A stretch of 64,000 nt of DNA from Isoetes taiwanensis (lineage: Eukaryota; Streptophyta; Lycopodiopsida; Isoetales; Isoetaceae). The notes below the pieces were generated by a model. It was not told the DNA's origin. It saw only the letters and a program-made list of their open reading frames with translations, and did no database searches. The stretch is taken from contig JAJEKV010000020.1 of the NCBI GenBank assembly GCA_021234155.1, positions 8,232,563 through 8,296,562 on the forward strand, read 5' to 3'. This document shows, piece after piece, positions 23,875-35,025 of this stretch. Position 1 is the first letter of the stretch. Every line of letters begins with the position of its first letter. The translations under genes were made by a program, and so were the position numbers.

Positions 23875-24080
23875 ATAATTTTAGAAGCATAAATTTACCA
23901 CTAGCATTAGCATTATCTTATCTTATTCTTGGTAGCCTTTTAATATTTGGTTATTGTGTTTGGTGATGGGGCCTAGTCCCCCGGTTTTAGATGGATTGTT
24001 GCCCTTGCATGCGCCGTCCCATAACCCGTTGGGTTCCCGTGGACGTAAAAATTCATCTTATCTTATCTTATCTTTAAATT
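23875..24080 (+). mobile_element. LINE 3' end with (TTATC)n tail
   Basis: The 3' non-coding part ends GGGTTCCCGTGGACGTAAAA, then a TTATC pentamer repeat at about 24052-24074. It is the counterpart of the GG...CCGTGGACGTTAAAA (TTCTA)n end of the LINE at 53-57.7 kb. It follows the ORF1-like gene directly, suggesting that gene and tail are one short element. Confidence 0.8.
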
Positions 24081-24122
24081 TAGTGAGATTTTAAATGTTA
24101 AACACATTATTTATATTGGTAC

Positions 24123-24720
24123 TTGCAGCAGATGACACCCGTAGTGCTTCCTGATTGTGCACAGAGAGAAAATGGTGGTACTCATGTTTCCGAAACATCC
24201 ACTGCCAATTCAACAGGTGTAACCATAGCGCTTACTGATTGTCTAAAGAGAGAATACTGTGCTACTCATGTTTTGAAACATTCGCTGCTAATTCAAAGAC
24301 TAAGGAACATTTTAGATAATAAAAGCTTTGAACTGGCTGGTGGGCCCGCTAAAATTCCAAGAAAGAACACTGGAAGTGGTTTTGAGAAAGCTATCTCCAT
24401 ACCAAGCTTACTTAGTCAACCATCATTGTCTTTACAGATATATCTTCCATCTTTCATTACCTACCTTAAGTGCATTTCATTACCAAGGGTTTTTTTAATG
24501 AAATTCCTGTGCTACAGGCTGGCAGATCTAACTTTTCTGAGGCACAAGCAAGTTCTAATCCTTCAAGCAATGTCATCGGAAACACTGCTTCAACAAATCT
24601 AGGAAGCAACGTAGCTATTTATTTTAGAGTGAGAAAACCTCAGCCCAGGGGGGCATACATGCAGTTGTATCTTCAACTAGGATTAAATGCTTACGATCTG
24701 ATGTTATTGGCCTAGGTAGG
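24123..24720 (+). other. Exon-like sequence with an internal 83-bp duplication; unidentified
   Basis: An open stretch after TTGCAG near 24130 contains two imperfect copies (period 83 bp, at about 24152 and 24235) of a 28-residue unit (LPDCAQRENGGTHVSETS and LTDCLKREYCATHVLKHS). A second open piece follows a CTACAG site near 24520 (AGRSNFSEAQASSNPSSN). Composition is exon-like but I do not recognise the protein. It may belong to the same gene as the exon-like pieces at 15.4-16.2 kb. Confidence 0.3.
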
Positions 24721-25111
24721 TATAGGATTTGTTTCGCATATGGCTACCATCAAATCAGTACCATAAGTACGTTTGTAGCCATAAGCACAAGATTTTTATG
24801 CAAATGCAGTAAAGCATCTGAAGCAGTTACTTCTGTTATCAGCACACAGATAATGCTATTTTGTGACAGTTGTTATTTGTTTGTTGTCAGATTCCATTTA
24901 ACCCGTGCAATTTTGTGGTAACCATAGGCAAATCCCTAGTCGATCTCCTTAGTTCTTATGTTCTTAATATTTCTTATGTGTTCCTAACAATTTTGTTCTT
25001 CTTTTGCACATCACATGTAACATAAACTTCTAAAGCATGTGTCTAACCTGCGCTGCATAATTATCAGAAAATTTTAAAGCTTTTCCTTCCCTCTTACAAC
25101 CATGGTGACAT
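24721..25111. other. No gene seen
   Basis: AT-rich sequence without a recognisable frame, RNA gene or repeat. Confidence 0.4.
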
Positions 25112-25530
25112 TGAAGAAGGGGATAAACACCTCCGAGAGCCCATTACCTCAAATAAAGGGGCGAGTCCAGAGGGGCGAGCCCGTTTATCTGAGGTAATGG
25201 GCGAGCATGGGTGTTTATCCTCTTTAATCGGGTAGGCAAGCTGCCTCATCCATACCTAGGATCTGAACTTCCATAGCTCGGTTATCATAGCTTCGCAGGA
25301 CTGAAGATCGGTTATCAGAAGTCCAGAGCTCGTTTATCAAGTCCTAGCTTGGATTATCAACATTCGAGGCTGAATCCAGGGCAAAAAAAATCCTTCCGAA
25401 GCTGAATCCAGGGCAAAGTTGCAATGCTGCTGCTCCTTTCCCTGTTTCCACTTGCCTGTTATGCCCTATCACAGGGCAGCAATCAACGGCCAGGGATGCG
25501 CTGATCCGAAAGCCTGCCGGTTAAAGAGTC
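25112..25530. mobile_element. Foldback-type insertion, ~410 bp
   Basis: The left part is an imperfect palindrome: GGGATAAACACC...CCCATTACCTCAAATAAA (25119-25157) pairs with TTTATCTGAGGTAATGGG...GGTGTTTATCC (25184-25220). It is followed by four GGTTATCA-like motifs (25280-25362) and a short duplication of GCTGAATCCAGGGCAAA (25371 and 25401). A related sequence at about 25646-25670 appears to be an unoccupied copy: GGTGACrTTGAA runs directly into a TCATACAAGAAAT motif there, whereas here the same two motifs are separated by the insertion. Class unknown; exact ends are uncertain by a few bases. Confidence 0.5.
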
Positions 25531-25745
25531 ATACAAGAAATTGAAATATGTTATTAAGCATATGGAAATATATGACAAGGTGAATTCATAATGTGAATTT
25601 TAGGTATCTCATTCACAGAATTTGTTAGCAGAATAATGCTTACGGCCCACGGTGACGTTGAAAGAATCATACAAGAAATGAAATATGTTATTAAGCATCT
25701 GGAGATCCTTTTCCTCTAAGGTGAGGTATCTCATTCAGAGAATTT
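25531..25745. repeat. Imperfect ~125-bp tandem duplication
   Basis: TCATACAAGAAA(tt)GAAATATGTTATTAAGCAT occurs at about 25529 and 25669, and GGTATCTCATTCA(c/g)AGAATTTGTTAGC at about 25602 and 25724. The two blocks form an AB-AB order, i.e. a diverged tandem duplication. Confidence 0.7.
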
Positions 25746-27466
25746 GTTAGCTTGTTTTCTAAACTGTGTTTTTACAGTATAAAGGCTAGAATTCTAGAAT
25801 CATCAACTCAGAAAAGGGTGCACCGGCTTAGGGTATGTTATGAAGTCATTCTCAAGGTCAATCCATCATGTAAACGAGCATTGGAGAAACTTATAATGAG
25901 TTTCCATTCCTCTGATATATAAGGAATAAAAATGATTTATATCATTTTCTTTGTATATGCTACTTCATATATTATATAACTATGATCATGATACTATCAC
26001 ACTACCGTTTATTAGGTCATTATGCTAGACAGTTAATGAATGAGCAACTCATTCTTCATCTAGATGTCAAAGAGGGTTTTGCATTCGTTTGCCAAAAGCT
26101 TTCCACTTGTGCAATGACTAAGGATTTAGTTTAAGCCTCCACAACTTTGGTTTAGATCTATATGCTCCCCTTTAAACTTCTAGTTGCATAGCAAGCCATC
26201 GCTTCTGTTGTGCAATGTACGAATTTTAATTAAGCTAAAAGTTGTAGCTTTGAAACCATTTAATAATGCATGAATGTAGATCCTTAAATGATGGTAAGAT
26301 GCAACTTCTGAGGCAACTTACTAAGAGACATCGCTTTTGTTCTCATGTGTGATCGTTGGACCACAAAATAAGCCCTGGAATATACCAAATCAAGGATGGA
26401 GGAATGTACACCTCACACCTCTGTATAGCACAACACTCCCTATAGGGCATCAAATACGTATGGGGATATCTCCCAATGGCAAGTAAATGTTGCAACCATT
26501 GTTGCCAAAGCAAAGCTGCAGAGCTTTGGTTTTGTTGGCATAGAATGTGTAGCACGTGGTGCATCGGACAAATTTAAAAAAATGGAAAGAGAAAGAACCC
26601 AGACCATTCCACAATATATTCCTGCAATTCCTACAACTCTAACACAGAGCGGCATACTAAACAAATGCAGCACAACAGATTACATGGAAGATGTCCACAG
26701 ATTTCATGCACACAAAACACATGGAAGGATGCATGTTTGTCGCCTGTCTAGGAAGCGACATTGTGCAAGCTGGTGGACGCAGGCACTCTCGGCTATGTAT
26801 CTACTCCCAAAATCCAACCCTGCCTTTCGATATCGCAAACCTTACTCCCCCTTTTCGTCCTCGTCCTGCGGGTGGTTCATATACATCAATCATATATCAA
26901 AATGGCAATCTCACACCCCTACTTATGCGGAGTAAGGCTGGGCATACATTTACGAGTCATATTTTATACCTGGATTTCACAACACAATGGTGATAGACAG
27001 AATATGATTGAAATAAATATAACTTCTCTCAACTTTCAAGTGGAACATCGCCCGAAAGATTGTTTATCATATGTTGTGACTTGTTCAACGGTGTTATAGA
27101 TGAACACCTATAGCTTAAAGTATTGTGAGTACTGGAAAGTGCTGTGATTGTGTCTGCAAGACATAAAACACGTACAGACATTTCTACAACATTAAACTAC
27201 TCATTTGCATACACAATTCAATCGAGGGGCACTTGTGGACGGGCTTGTATATGAATATAGGGGATCTACAAACTGATTGTAAGAACATATAGGGGTCTAC
27301 TTCAATTTAAATATAGATTGTGAAAACATGACTTCGCGGTTTGATTTAGGCACTTCACCCTCAAGAAACTGGAGGGCAACCCTCCGTGCGCAGCACCTTT
27401 TTATAATAACCCATTGAATTGTTTTAGGGATATGGTTTATGGTTTTAGGAATTATATCCATATCAA
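25746..27466. other. No gene seen
   Basis: Several overlapping short frames on both strands (26.3-27.1 kb) have no recognisable motifs and no splice-site support. I treat them as chance frames. Confidence 0.4.
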
Positions 27467-27812
27467 ATCCCCCTGGAGCCCCCTGTTATTTTGCTACATA
27501 TTTTCACACGGGGGGTGACTCTAGGCATCGAGAGCTATTGGATGGGCATATTCATGAGTTATGCTTTGATTTGAACCGTAGATAGCGATCCTCGTTTGTG
27601 GGGTATGCTCGTACAAAGTTTTTTATACTATATAGCAAGACTTGTGAAATACTATAAGGTTTGGTGCAATATACTTAATGGTGTTGATTTCAAACATGTA
27701 TTATACCATTTTAGGCAGTATAAAAAGGGCTCTCGCTACCCTACGTCACCCCCCGTCTGAATATGCACCCAAACCACATGGGGTTTTAGAGGGGATTTAA
27801 TTTTTATATGTT
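27467..27812. mobile_element. MITE-like foldback element with ~70-bp imperfect TIRs
   Basis: The left arm (AAATCCCCCTGGAGCCCC ... CACGGGGGGTGACTCTAGG ... CGAGAGC, to about 27555) is matched in reverse complement by the right arm (from about 27731: GCTCTCG ... TACGTCACCCCCCGT ... GGGGTTTTAGAGGGGATTT). It has no coding capacity. The target duplication is not certain. A CCCCTGTTATT-type fragment at about 28661-28680 resembles the left end. Confidence 0.7.
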
Positions 27813-28354
27813 GGATGTTAATGGTTTGTGTTGCAAATTAAGTAAAAGTTACCATAAAGATAGAGCAGATTGATCCCATTATTCTGAAAGTCATAAAGTT
27901 TGCAACACCCATACACAAACATTTTTCAACTGGAATTTAACAGCAGCCTTTGGCCTCCATGGATTCTTGTGGTGAGAAACCAAAGTGGGAAACTTTTCTG
28001 CTTGTTAGCACAAGGATCTAGAAGCCTTGGAATTTGCTTAATAACTGCCTCAAAATCTAAAAATGCATGGTAATTTTTTGCAAGCTTCATTCGGAATGAG
28101 CCATAAAACAATATCCAATAGCGCAATCCTGTATTAATCAGCTGGTAGGATGTGAAAGCCTACCAAACCCGGCCAAAAATTGCTATTTTAGCATAGATAA
28201 CTTAACCAAACATATCCATATCATATACTATCAAAAAGATCTCAGAGAGAGCTTTCCAACGCAATAAAAATCATCTCAAACAGAGCTCTGGATCAAAAAT
28301 TATGATAAGAAATGTGTTGCCAGCGGGGAAACTGCACTACATGCGCCATTCAAG
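27813..28354. other. No gene seen
   Basis: AT-rich, without a coding frame I would support. Confidence 0.4.
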
Positions 28355-28555
28355 CCCTTCATGTGCCCATTATGCACCACACACACAAAAAAAGGGCTTT
28401 TGTTGGGAGTCATTGGTTGTTGACCATTGAAAAAAGAAGGCTAAAATCAATGGCCCTTCATGTGCCCATTATGCACCACACGCACAAAAAAAGGGCTTTT
28501 GTTGTGAGCCATTGGTTGTTGACCATTGAAAAACAAAAGGCTAAAATCAATGGCT
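28355..28555. repeat. 99-bp tandem duplication
   Basis: Two nearly identical copies start at 28355 and 28454 (CCCTTCATGTGCCCATTATG). The open frame at 28312-28587 spans both copies and is a consequence of the duplication. Confidence 0.9.
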
Positions 28556-28680
28556 CAGAAATGGTGCACTCTAGATGTACGCATTAGTACATCCATTTGA
28601 ATACATCACGAAATCATAGGAAAACCTTAGTGAAAAGCGTACAAAAACACAAAAAAAAACCCCTGTTATTGTGCTAGATA

Positions 28681-29000
28681 TTAGCATACCTTGGCTTTAA
28701 CCATTACATGCTCATAATCATCGTACTTTCCTAGCGGAATCACCTGCATTGACGTTTGTGTCTTGAGGTTTGGAAAATTCACCTGATAATTAATTGCCTG
28801 ATTTGTACCCATTGCCATCCGTCTGATGACTAGCTTAACTTTTTCTTTTCCCGCTTCCCTTGTCGTCAACTTAATTTTCTGAATCACCTTTGGTAAAATG
28901 AAGTTGTGGGAGCTTTTAGTATCCAAGAGGACTGTGGCTTCCTGCTCTCACAGGTCCAACGTCTTGTTGTAAAAGTGGCCATGATCATTGTAAAGTTAGT
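28681..29000 (-). pseudogene. Ty3/gypsy aspartic protease fragment
   Basis: The minus-strand translation reads TVLLDTKSSHNFILPKVIQK. This aligns with the retroviral-type protease active site (LLDTGSSHNFI, with G replaced by K) and the following flap region. The same motif appears intact as MDTGSTHNF in the gypsy element at 43.1 kb. Upstream on this strand, 29560-29960 holds a gag-like remnant including a knuckle-like segment with deletions (KFHFYECMHISHNC). Both are broken by stops and separated by later insertions. Confidence 0.65.
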
Positions 29001-29289
29001 GGGGGAAAGATCCACTTCAGCCATGTTGGCATAAGCACGCTAACGTACTACTTTTGGTACCTGTCATGGTACTATACTAGGTACTTCTGAAATGGGTAAG
29101 GTTTCCTTTTTCTTTTTATAACTAATTTAAAAGTTCAAAGTAAAACCCAAAAGCATGTTAACGTTCAAGGTTAAAATAAAGACAATGCTATTGGAGGCCA
29201 AAATGAAAGAAATCACTTTAGCATTTATTAATTATTTATCTAGTGTTTGGGTACCTTTTATGGTCCTTTATTAGTATTTTTGTGGTAGG

Positions 29290-29412
29290 TTGTAGCGTGC
29301 TTATGTCCATGTACAGTGGTAGGGGCAGGTTCCATTTGGATGTGTGTCCCATAAGTCTTGACTTCTCGTGAACTTAAAAAATCACATCTATCCATCCATC
29401 CATCCATCTATT
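29290..29412 (+). mobile_element. LINE 3' end with (ATCC)n tail
   Basis: GTGTGTCCCATAAGTCTTG and CTCGTGAACTTAAAAAATC are followed by a TCCA tetramer repeat (about 29388-29410). The arrangement copies the GG...TGGACGTTAAAA-plus-microsatellite ends of the other LINEs here but is more diverged. It is inserted between decayed gypsy protease and gag segments. Confidence 0.55.
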
Positions 29413-29453
29413 ACAATTATGGTGCTGGGTTGGTTATCTATTTTACCTGAATC

Positions 29454-29534
29454 TTCCTGTCTTTGCATTTTATGTTGCTCTGGTTTTTAGTTGGTGAATA
29501 AAGCTTGTCGTCCTTCAAAAAAATAAAAATAAAA
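29454..29534 (+). mobile_element. 81-bp retroposed tail with 18-bp target duplication
   Basis: The segment ends in an A-rich tail (CAAAAAAATAAAAATAAAAA) and contains AATAAAG. It is flanked by perfect 18-bp direct repeats, ATCTATTTTACCTGAATC, at 29436-29453 and 29535-29552. Long target duplications with an A-rich end are the signature of LINE-mediated insertion. The source transcript cannot be identified from 60 bp. Confidence 0.85.
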
Positions 29535-29960
29535 ATCTATTTTACCTGAATCAATGTTGGTGTTGATCGGCATTGGCTCTTCTTCATCCCAAGTCGTTCC
29601 TCAATTGTTGCTAGCAATGCTTTGAATTGTCATTCTCTTCCACTTCTTCTACTTTAGTTTCTGTGCCCAATCAAAGATTCCAAAGTTCTCATTCCAACTT
29701 TGAGCAATTATGAGATATGTGCATGCACTCATAGAAATGAAACTTAGTTTCTTGGTCCTTGCTATATCTTTCTAATTGGAGATCATGTTTCTCAAGAATA
29801 CTTTGAGCTTTGGATTTATTGGTGCTCTCTAATAGCCTCTGTCATTTCTCACGTCATTGGATCTTCTCCTATCATTTTTTTCCATTTCCACTCTGGCAGT
29901 TGAACGTCCTTTCCTGACTATTCTCTACATCCCTTCTGAAATTCCAAAAGGCTTTCTTAA

Positions 29961-30824
29961 AGAAGTCTAGTCTTTCTTCTTTGTGTTTTGATGATAGCTA
30001 CTCTTATTGTTATCTCATGCTTGCGCATGAAGCACATTCCTAATGTAGCAACAACTGCACACGAGGTAACGACCATAACCTCGCAGTCAGTGTATTCATC
30101 AATCATGATAATCTTTAGCAACATCAAGTAATTAGAATTGCACATTCTTTCCCTATCATGCATAGTTTGCACTAATTCTAAGTGCTAAGCACCGTTCAGT
30201 TCGTGTCTTAATGCTTGCATCAATGTAGGGAAGGAATTCATTCGTTATGCTTCACACATAGTACAAACCTCTCCTAAATCATTGCAAATCCCCACCCTAA
30301 CCTTCACCCCAAACCTCCATTTCCACTAGTTTTTTTTTCCTTTGCATACAACAATACAACAATTCATGCGATTCTATCCTGTCCACCTAGCATGCGACAT
30401 TATATATTTGTGTCTTAACCATCACACAGATCTACTATTTTTCAATGGAACAGTTCTAGAAATAAAAAAATCTACTATTTTTCAATCGGACAGTTCTACA
30501 AATTAAAAAATGGGAAAACATCTCCTTCCCTCTTCGACGGGAATATCCGACCTCGGCTTTTCTCCTGTTTTGCCTCCGCTTCCTCAAACGGTGAATCGTC
30601 CTGTTTTTGGACACTGCATTTTCTTTCTCGGAAGAATACTTTTTATAAAGAACAGATATTTAACTTGGTTGAGCATTGAACTAGCCTACTTGGTTTGCTC
30701 TGTGCTTAGGTCTTCAAGATTTTTGGCTCACGATGCATCACACAGCAGCTTCCAAATTTTATAGTGTTATGCACGGTCTGGTGTTTTGTGAGAGAGAACA
30801 CACAAGGCTGGGATACATAGTGTG
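29961..30824. other. No gene seen; small duplication
   Basis: A roughly 43-bp unit, TCTACTATTTTTCAAT then GGACAGTTCTA, is repeated near 30429 and 30472. The 84-codon plus frame at 30510-30764 has no recognisable features. Confidence 0.35.
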
Positions 30825-30829
30825 CTATG

Positions 30830-31110
30830 TGTTAGAATTCAAGCTGTACATTACAGTACATTAGTTACATTGATGTACATTAGAGTACATTAGAAGTACA
30901 TCATGTACATCTCTGGCCTTTGGCCTTCTGTTTCCGGCTGTTGGCCTTTCAGTGCCATTCATTCCATGTACTTATAGATTACATGCAATACATAGAACAT
31001 CTAGATTGTTCCTATTCTATTCCTATTGTGTCTCTTCCGATCTTGCTTCCGCTTTGGCTCACTCTGTGCTGCAGGTTTGTATCAGTCCATAGCTGATACG
31101 TTTTCCAACA
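30830..31110 (+). repeat. 5' LTR of copia element
   Basis: It starts TGTTAGAATTC and ends TTTTCCAACA. The U3 part contains a cluster of GTAC motifs. Confidence 0.97.
30846..30908 (+). promoter_or_regulatory. Six GTAC motifs in LTR U3
   Basis: GTAC occurs at 30846, 30856, 30875, 30885, 30896 and 30905, mostly as GTACATTA, with a seventh at 30968. GTAC is the core of plant copper-response/SPL binding elements, so copper- or SPL-linked transcription is a testable idea. The repetition is directly visible; the role is inferred. Confidence 0.4.
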
Positions 31111-31122
31111 TGGTATCAGAGC
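31111..31122 (+). other. Primer-binding site (tRNA-iMet)
   Basis: TGGTATCAGAGC follows the 5' LTR immediately. It is complementary to the 3' end of initiator tRNA-Met, the usual copia primer. Confidence 0.95.
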
Positions 31123-31207
31123 CTATTGGCATGTAAAGGGAAGTTCGACAATAGAGGAACGTGATAGAACAATTCTGGTAGAATACTTATTTGAGCAGGA
31201 GAAGGTC

Positions 31208-31880
31208 ATGGAGACCAGATCTGTATCAGCAATTCTGAAGCCACCTATGTTTGATGGCAAAGGGTTTCAAGGCTGGAAGAAATCCATGAAGTTATATCTA
31301 ATGGCAGAGGATGTCTGGGATATAGTGGATGGGTCTGAAACTAAACCAGAGAATGTTGGCAGCAGCAGATTCCAAGTATGCAGTTCCAGAGGGACAACAA
31401 AAGCTCCAGTTATATGCTTCTCTTCCCAATTCATGGGAAAACTTTGTTGATTTCTTGACAGCGCAAAGTAGTCTTTCATGGGATGACGCCGTCTCTAAGC
31501 TTTTGCAGAAAGAGATGCGCTTGAAAGACAAAGTGGAGGATTCCAAGCCATCACAAGCCATGCTTGCGCGAGGGAGGCAAGATAAGAAGCCTCATTACAA
31601 AAAGCAATCAGATGGGAAGGTGGAAGGATCAAAAGGAGCACGTCCTAAGAAAGTTTATGCCAAGAGAGGGCAATGTAGAAACTGCTTTGAATATGGCCAT
31701 TATGCAGTCGATTGTCCGGAGGGAAAGAACAAATCAGAGAAAGCACACCTAGTTGAGGCACAGGTCATCAAAGGAGAGGCTTCTCTTGTGATCCAATCAG
31801 ATCAGAGTCTCAGAATTAAAGGGGAGGCTTCTGTTGTGGAAACAAGTGCATGTACTGCTGCTGGAAAGAAGGTTCTTACA
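31208..31880 (+). pseudogene. Copia gag, internally deleted
   Basis: The ATG at 31208 begins METRSVSAILKPPMFDGKGF, with WKKSMKLYLMAEDVWDIVDG, the usual copia capsid start. Near 31350 the frame changes by one and resumes at a much later capsid position (KLQLYASLPNSWENFVDFL), so roughly 100 residues of the usual capsid are missing. Nucleocapsid follows, with one CCHC zinc knuckle, CRNCFEYGHYAVDC, encoded at 31673-31714. Confidence 0.88.
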
Positions 31881-34800
31881 GTGGATTCTGCATGCACATC
31901 AGTGATGTTGAAGGATAGGGATCTATTCTCAAGTTATCAAAATGACAAAAGTCTGGTGTAATTGGGAGATCATAGTGAAATTGAAGTGCAAGGAAGTGGT
32001 CAATATCATTTCACGCTATTGAATGGTGAAAGGACAGTACTTCCAGAAACCTTACATGTCCCGGAATTGCGAAAAAACCTTTTGTCAGTTGCATGTGCAG
32101 CAGATGCTGGTCTGCAAGTTTTCTTTCATGATAAGGAAGTCCTTTTCTTGAAGAATGCACGGATTGAAGGGGATATAGTGGCCAAGGGCTCAAGACATGG
32201 CAATTTGTATGAGTTGGAGGTGTCTGATCCAAATCAGGCCCTAGTAGTATCAGCCAAAGAAAAGGAGAAAGTGCTGCTTTGGCACAAAAGGTACGGTCAT
32301 GCTAATGTTCAAGCTTTAAAAATAATGCAGCGGAAGAACATGGTTCATGGCATGAAGATAACTATGAAGGCAGACCTGGATCTTTGTGAAGCATGTATCC
32401 TTGGTAAGCACCCTCGCAGATCATTTGCAAGTGTAGGCAGCAGAGCTAAGCAAGTGCTGGAGCTTGTCCACTCAGATCTTTGTGGACCAACAGAGGTGTC
32501 TGCGCGCCTTGGTAAGGCAGTCTATTTCATCACGTTTATTGATGATTTTAGTCGGAAAACAATTGTCTATTTTCTAACCAAGAAAAGTGATGCTCTTGAG
32601 GCTTTTAAATTGTATAAAGCATGTGTAGAGAATCAGACAGGGAGGAAGATCAAGCAATTGCGCACTGATGGTGGTGGAGAGTATCTTAGTGATCTCGTCC
32701 ATGATACATGTGATCAGGCAGGGATTCAGCGTCAATGCACAACGAGAGCTACTCCTCAACAAAACGGTGTTGCGGAGAGGAAGAATCGCACTTTGTGCAA
32801 TGCAGCAAGAAGTATGCTTGCTGAAAGTCATTTGCCAAAGTATTTTTGGGCTGATGCAATTGCTGCAGCAGTTCATGTGCAAAACAGTTCCACAATTGCC
32901 TTGGATAATGAGATGACTCCAGAAGAAGCTTGGTCTGGAGAGAAACCGGATGTTTCTCATTTGCGCACATTTGGATGTATCGCCTATGTACATGTACCTG
33001 AGCATTTGCGCAGAAAATTTGATGCCCGTAGCACCAAATGCACTTTCATTGGCTATGCACCTAATCATAAAGCATACTTGTTGTGGGATCAAGAGCGGAG
33101 AAAGGTATACACCAGCTCAGAAGTAGTTTTTGATGAGTCAAATTCTATGTGTATTGATCCACTTGCAGATGGAAACTTCATTCAAGACAAATATCTTGTT
33201 CTTGATGATCCTCCACTCGTTGAGCTTCAAGATTTGAGGCTGGACCAGCAGCAAGATGTGCCTTTGCCAGTGGATGTGCAGCAACCCGTCAATGATGATC
33301 CACCTCATAATCAAGTTCTTCCTGATCCTCGGCTCATTGGAATGCCCCCTCCTCCTGATCAACCGTTGTCACCACGCAGCAGAACACCTTCTCGTAAAGT
33401 TCTTGAAAATGCTGAACTTAGTTTGGTTGAATGGTGTTGCTTGGCAGTGCAAGGTGAACCAGCAAGCATTGAGGAAGCATGGGCTTCCTCTGAAGCTCCA
33501 TATTGGAAACGGGCAGCTGAGGTAGAGCTCGCATCTATGGATGCAAACCAGGTATGGGAACTTGCTGATTTGCCCGTTGGACGCAAAGCAGTGGATTGCA
33601 AATGGCTATTCACCAAAAAGTACAAGGCTGATGGCAGCCTTGACAAGTATAAGGCTAGGCTAGTTGCTCGAGGTTTCAGCCAAGTCAAAGGTCTTGATTA
33701 TGATGAGACATTTTCACCGGTCGTGAGAATGAATAGCTTGCGTGTTTTGCTTGCCTTAGGAGCCAAATTGGATTGGGAAATTCATCAAATGGATGTGGAT
33801 ACGGCATTTCTGAATGGAGATCTTCTTGAGGACATCTATATGCTGCAACCTCCAGGTTTTGAAGTACCCGGCCAGGAAAACAAGGTATGTAAACTCCGCA
33901 AGGCCATTTATGGCTTAAAGCAGGCTTCTCGGGTTTTGATGATGCACTTAAGCATGAAGGATTTCAGGTTGCTACAACAGATTCTAATGTCTACATTAAG
34001 TGCATGGGAGGTATGTATTTGATTTTAGTGCTATATGTGGATGATATGCTTGCAATGGGCATCAATCTTCTTGATGTTCAAGCACTTAAATCTAAACTAG
34101 CTAGCAGGTTTAAGATGAAAGATTTGGGTGCAGCTAGCTCTTTCTTGGGTATGCAGATACATCGTGATAGGAAGAAGAGGCTAATTCATATCAGCCAACC
34201 TCGGTATGCTGAATTTCTGCTTGAGCAATTTCGCATGGCAGATTGTAAGCCTGTTTCCACGCCAATGGAAGCTGGCCTCAAATTGTTTGAAGATGAACCT
34301 GTTTGTGATATTGCGCAGTCATCTTCTCTACCATATAGGCAGCTTGTTGGGAGTTTGATGTATCTCATGACCATAACACGACCTGATCTTTGCTTTGCTG
34401 TGATTGCATTGAGTCAGTTTAACCACTGTTATGAGTTAAAGCATTGGCAGCTAGCAAAGCGTGTTCTTCGCTATTTGCAAGGAACAAAAGAGTATGGAAT
34501 CTGTTATTGTGATAACGGATCAGCAAGTCTTCATGCATTTACTGATGCAAGTTGGGGCAACAATAGGGATTCTCATTCCACTACAGGTAGCACATGCATG
34601 TTTTATGGAGGTGCAGTAGGCTGGATAAGTAAAAAAGCAATCTGTTGTAGCCCGATCTTCAGCAGAGGCAGAATACATTGCCTTATCTACTGGAGTTGCA
34701 GATCTCATTTGGTATGATCACTTGCTTAATGATGTTGGTATTTCTGCGCAGCAACCTATTCATGTTTATGTGGACAATCAAAGCTGCATGAAAATGGCAG

Positions 34801-34997
34801 AGCGACCAGGACATCATCCTCGGACAAAGCACATTCCAATTCACTATCATTATGTCCGTGATCTGGTGGAGAAAGCAATCATTTCATTAATCTATTCGCC
34901 CACTAGTGCAATGGTTGCAGATATCTTTACTAAGCCACTGGGCACACAAAAGTTTGTACAGTTTAGATCAGCACTTGGAGTTATACCATTGCAGTAG
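31881..34997 (+). pseudogene. Copia pol: protease, integrase, RT, RNase H, disrupted
   Basis: Protease VDSACTSVM lies at about 31881, with D-S-A in place of the usual D-S-G. A TAA stop follows at 31959-31961, then 686 open codons. Integrase shows the H-H-C-C pre-domain (LLWHKRYGHANV ... CEACILGK) and D-D-E core (HSDLCGP at 32470, LRTDGGGEY, NGVAERKNRT). RT shows LVARGFSQVKGLDYDETFSP and MDVDTAFLNGDL. Near 33940 the frame shifts, with the KTAWY-type region altered. YVDD is at 34033-34044 in the next frame. RNase H (FTDASWGNN, then after a further shift near 34645 SSAEAEY and HVYVDNQSCMKMA) ends at 34997. The protein cannot be made intact from this copy as given. Confidence 0.93.
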
Positions 34998-35010
34998 CTT
35001 CAGATTATCC

Positions 35011-35025
35011 AGCTTGAAAGGGAAG
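35011..35025 (+). other. Polypurine tract of copia element
   Basis: GAAAGGGAAG lies immediately before the 3' LTR, where plus-strand DNA synthesis is primed. Confidence 0.85.

Noticed and set aside
26343-27099. Cluster of overlapping short frames on both strands
   Set aside because: No motif, no splice support, and mutual overlap typical of chance frames.
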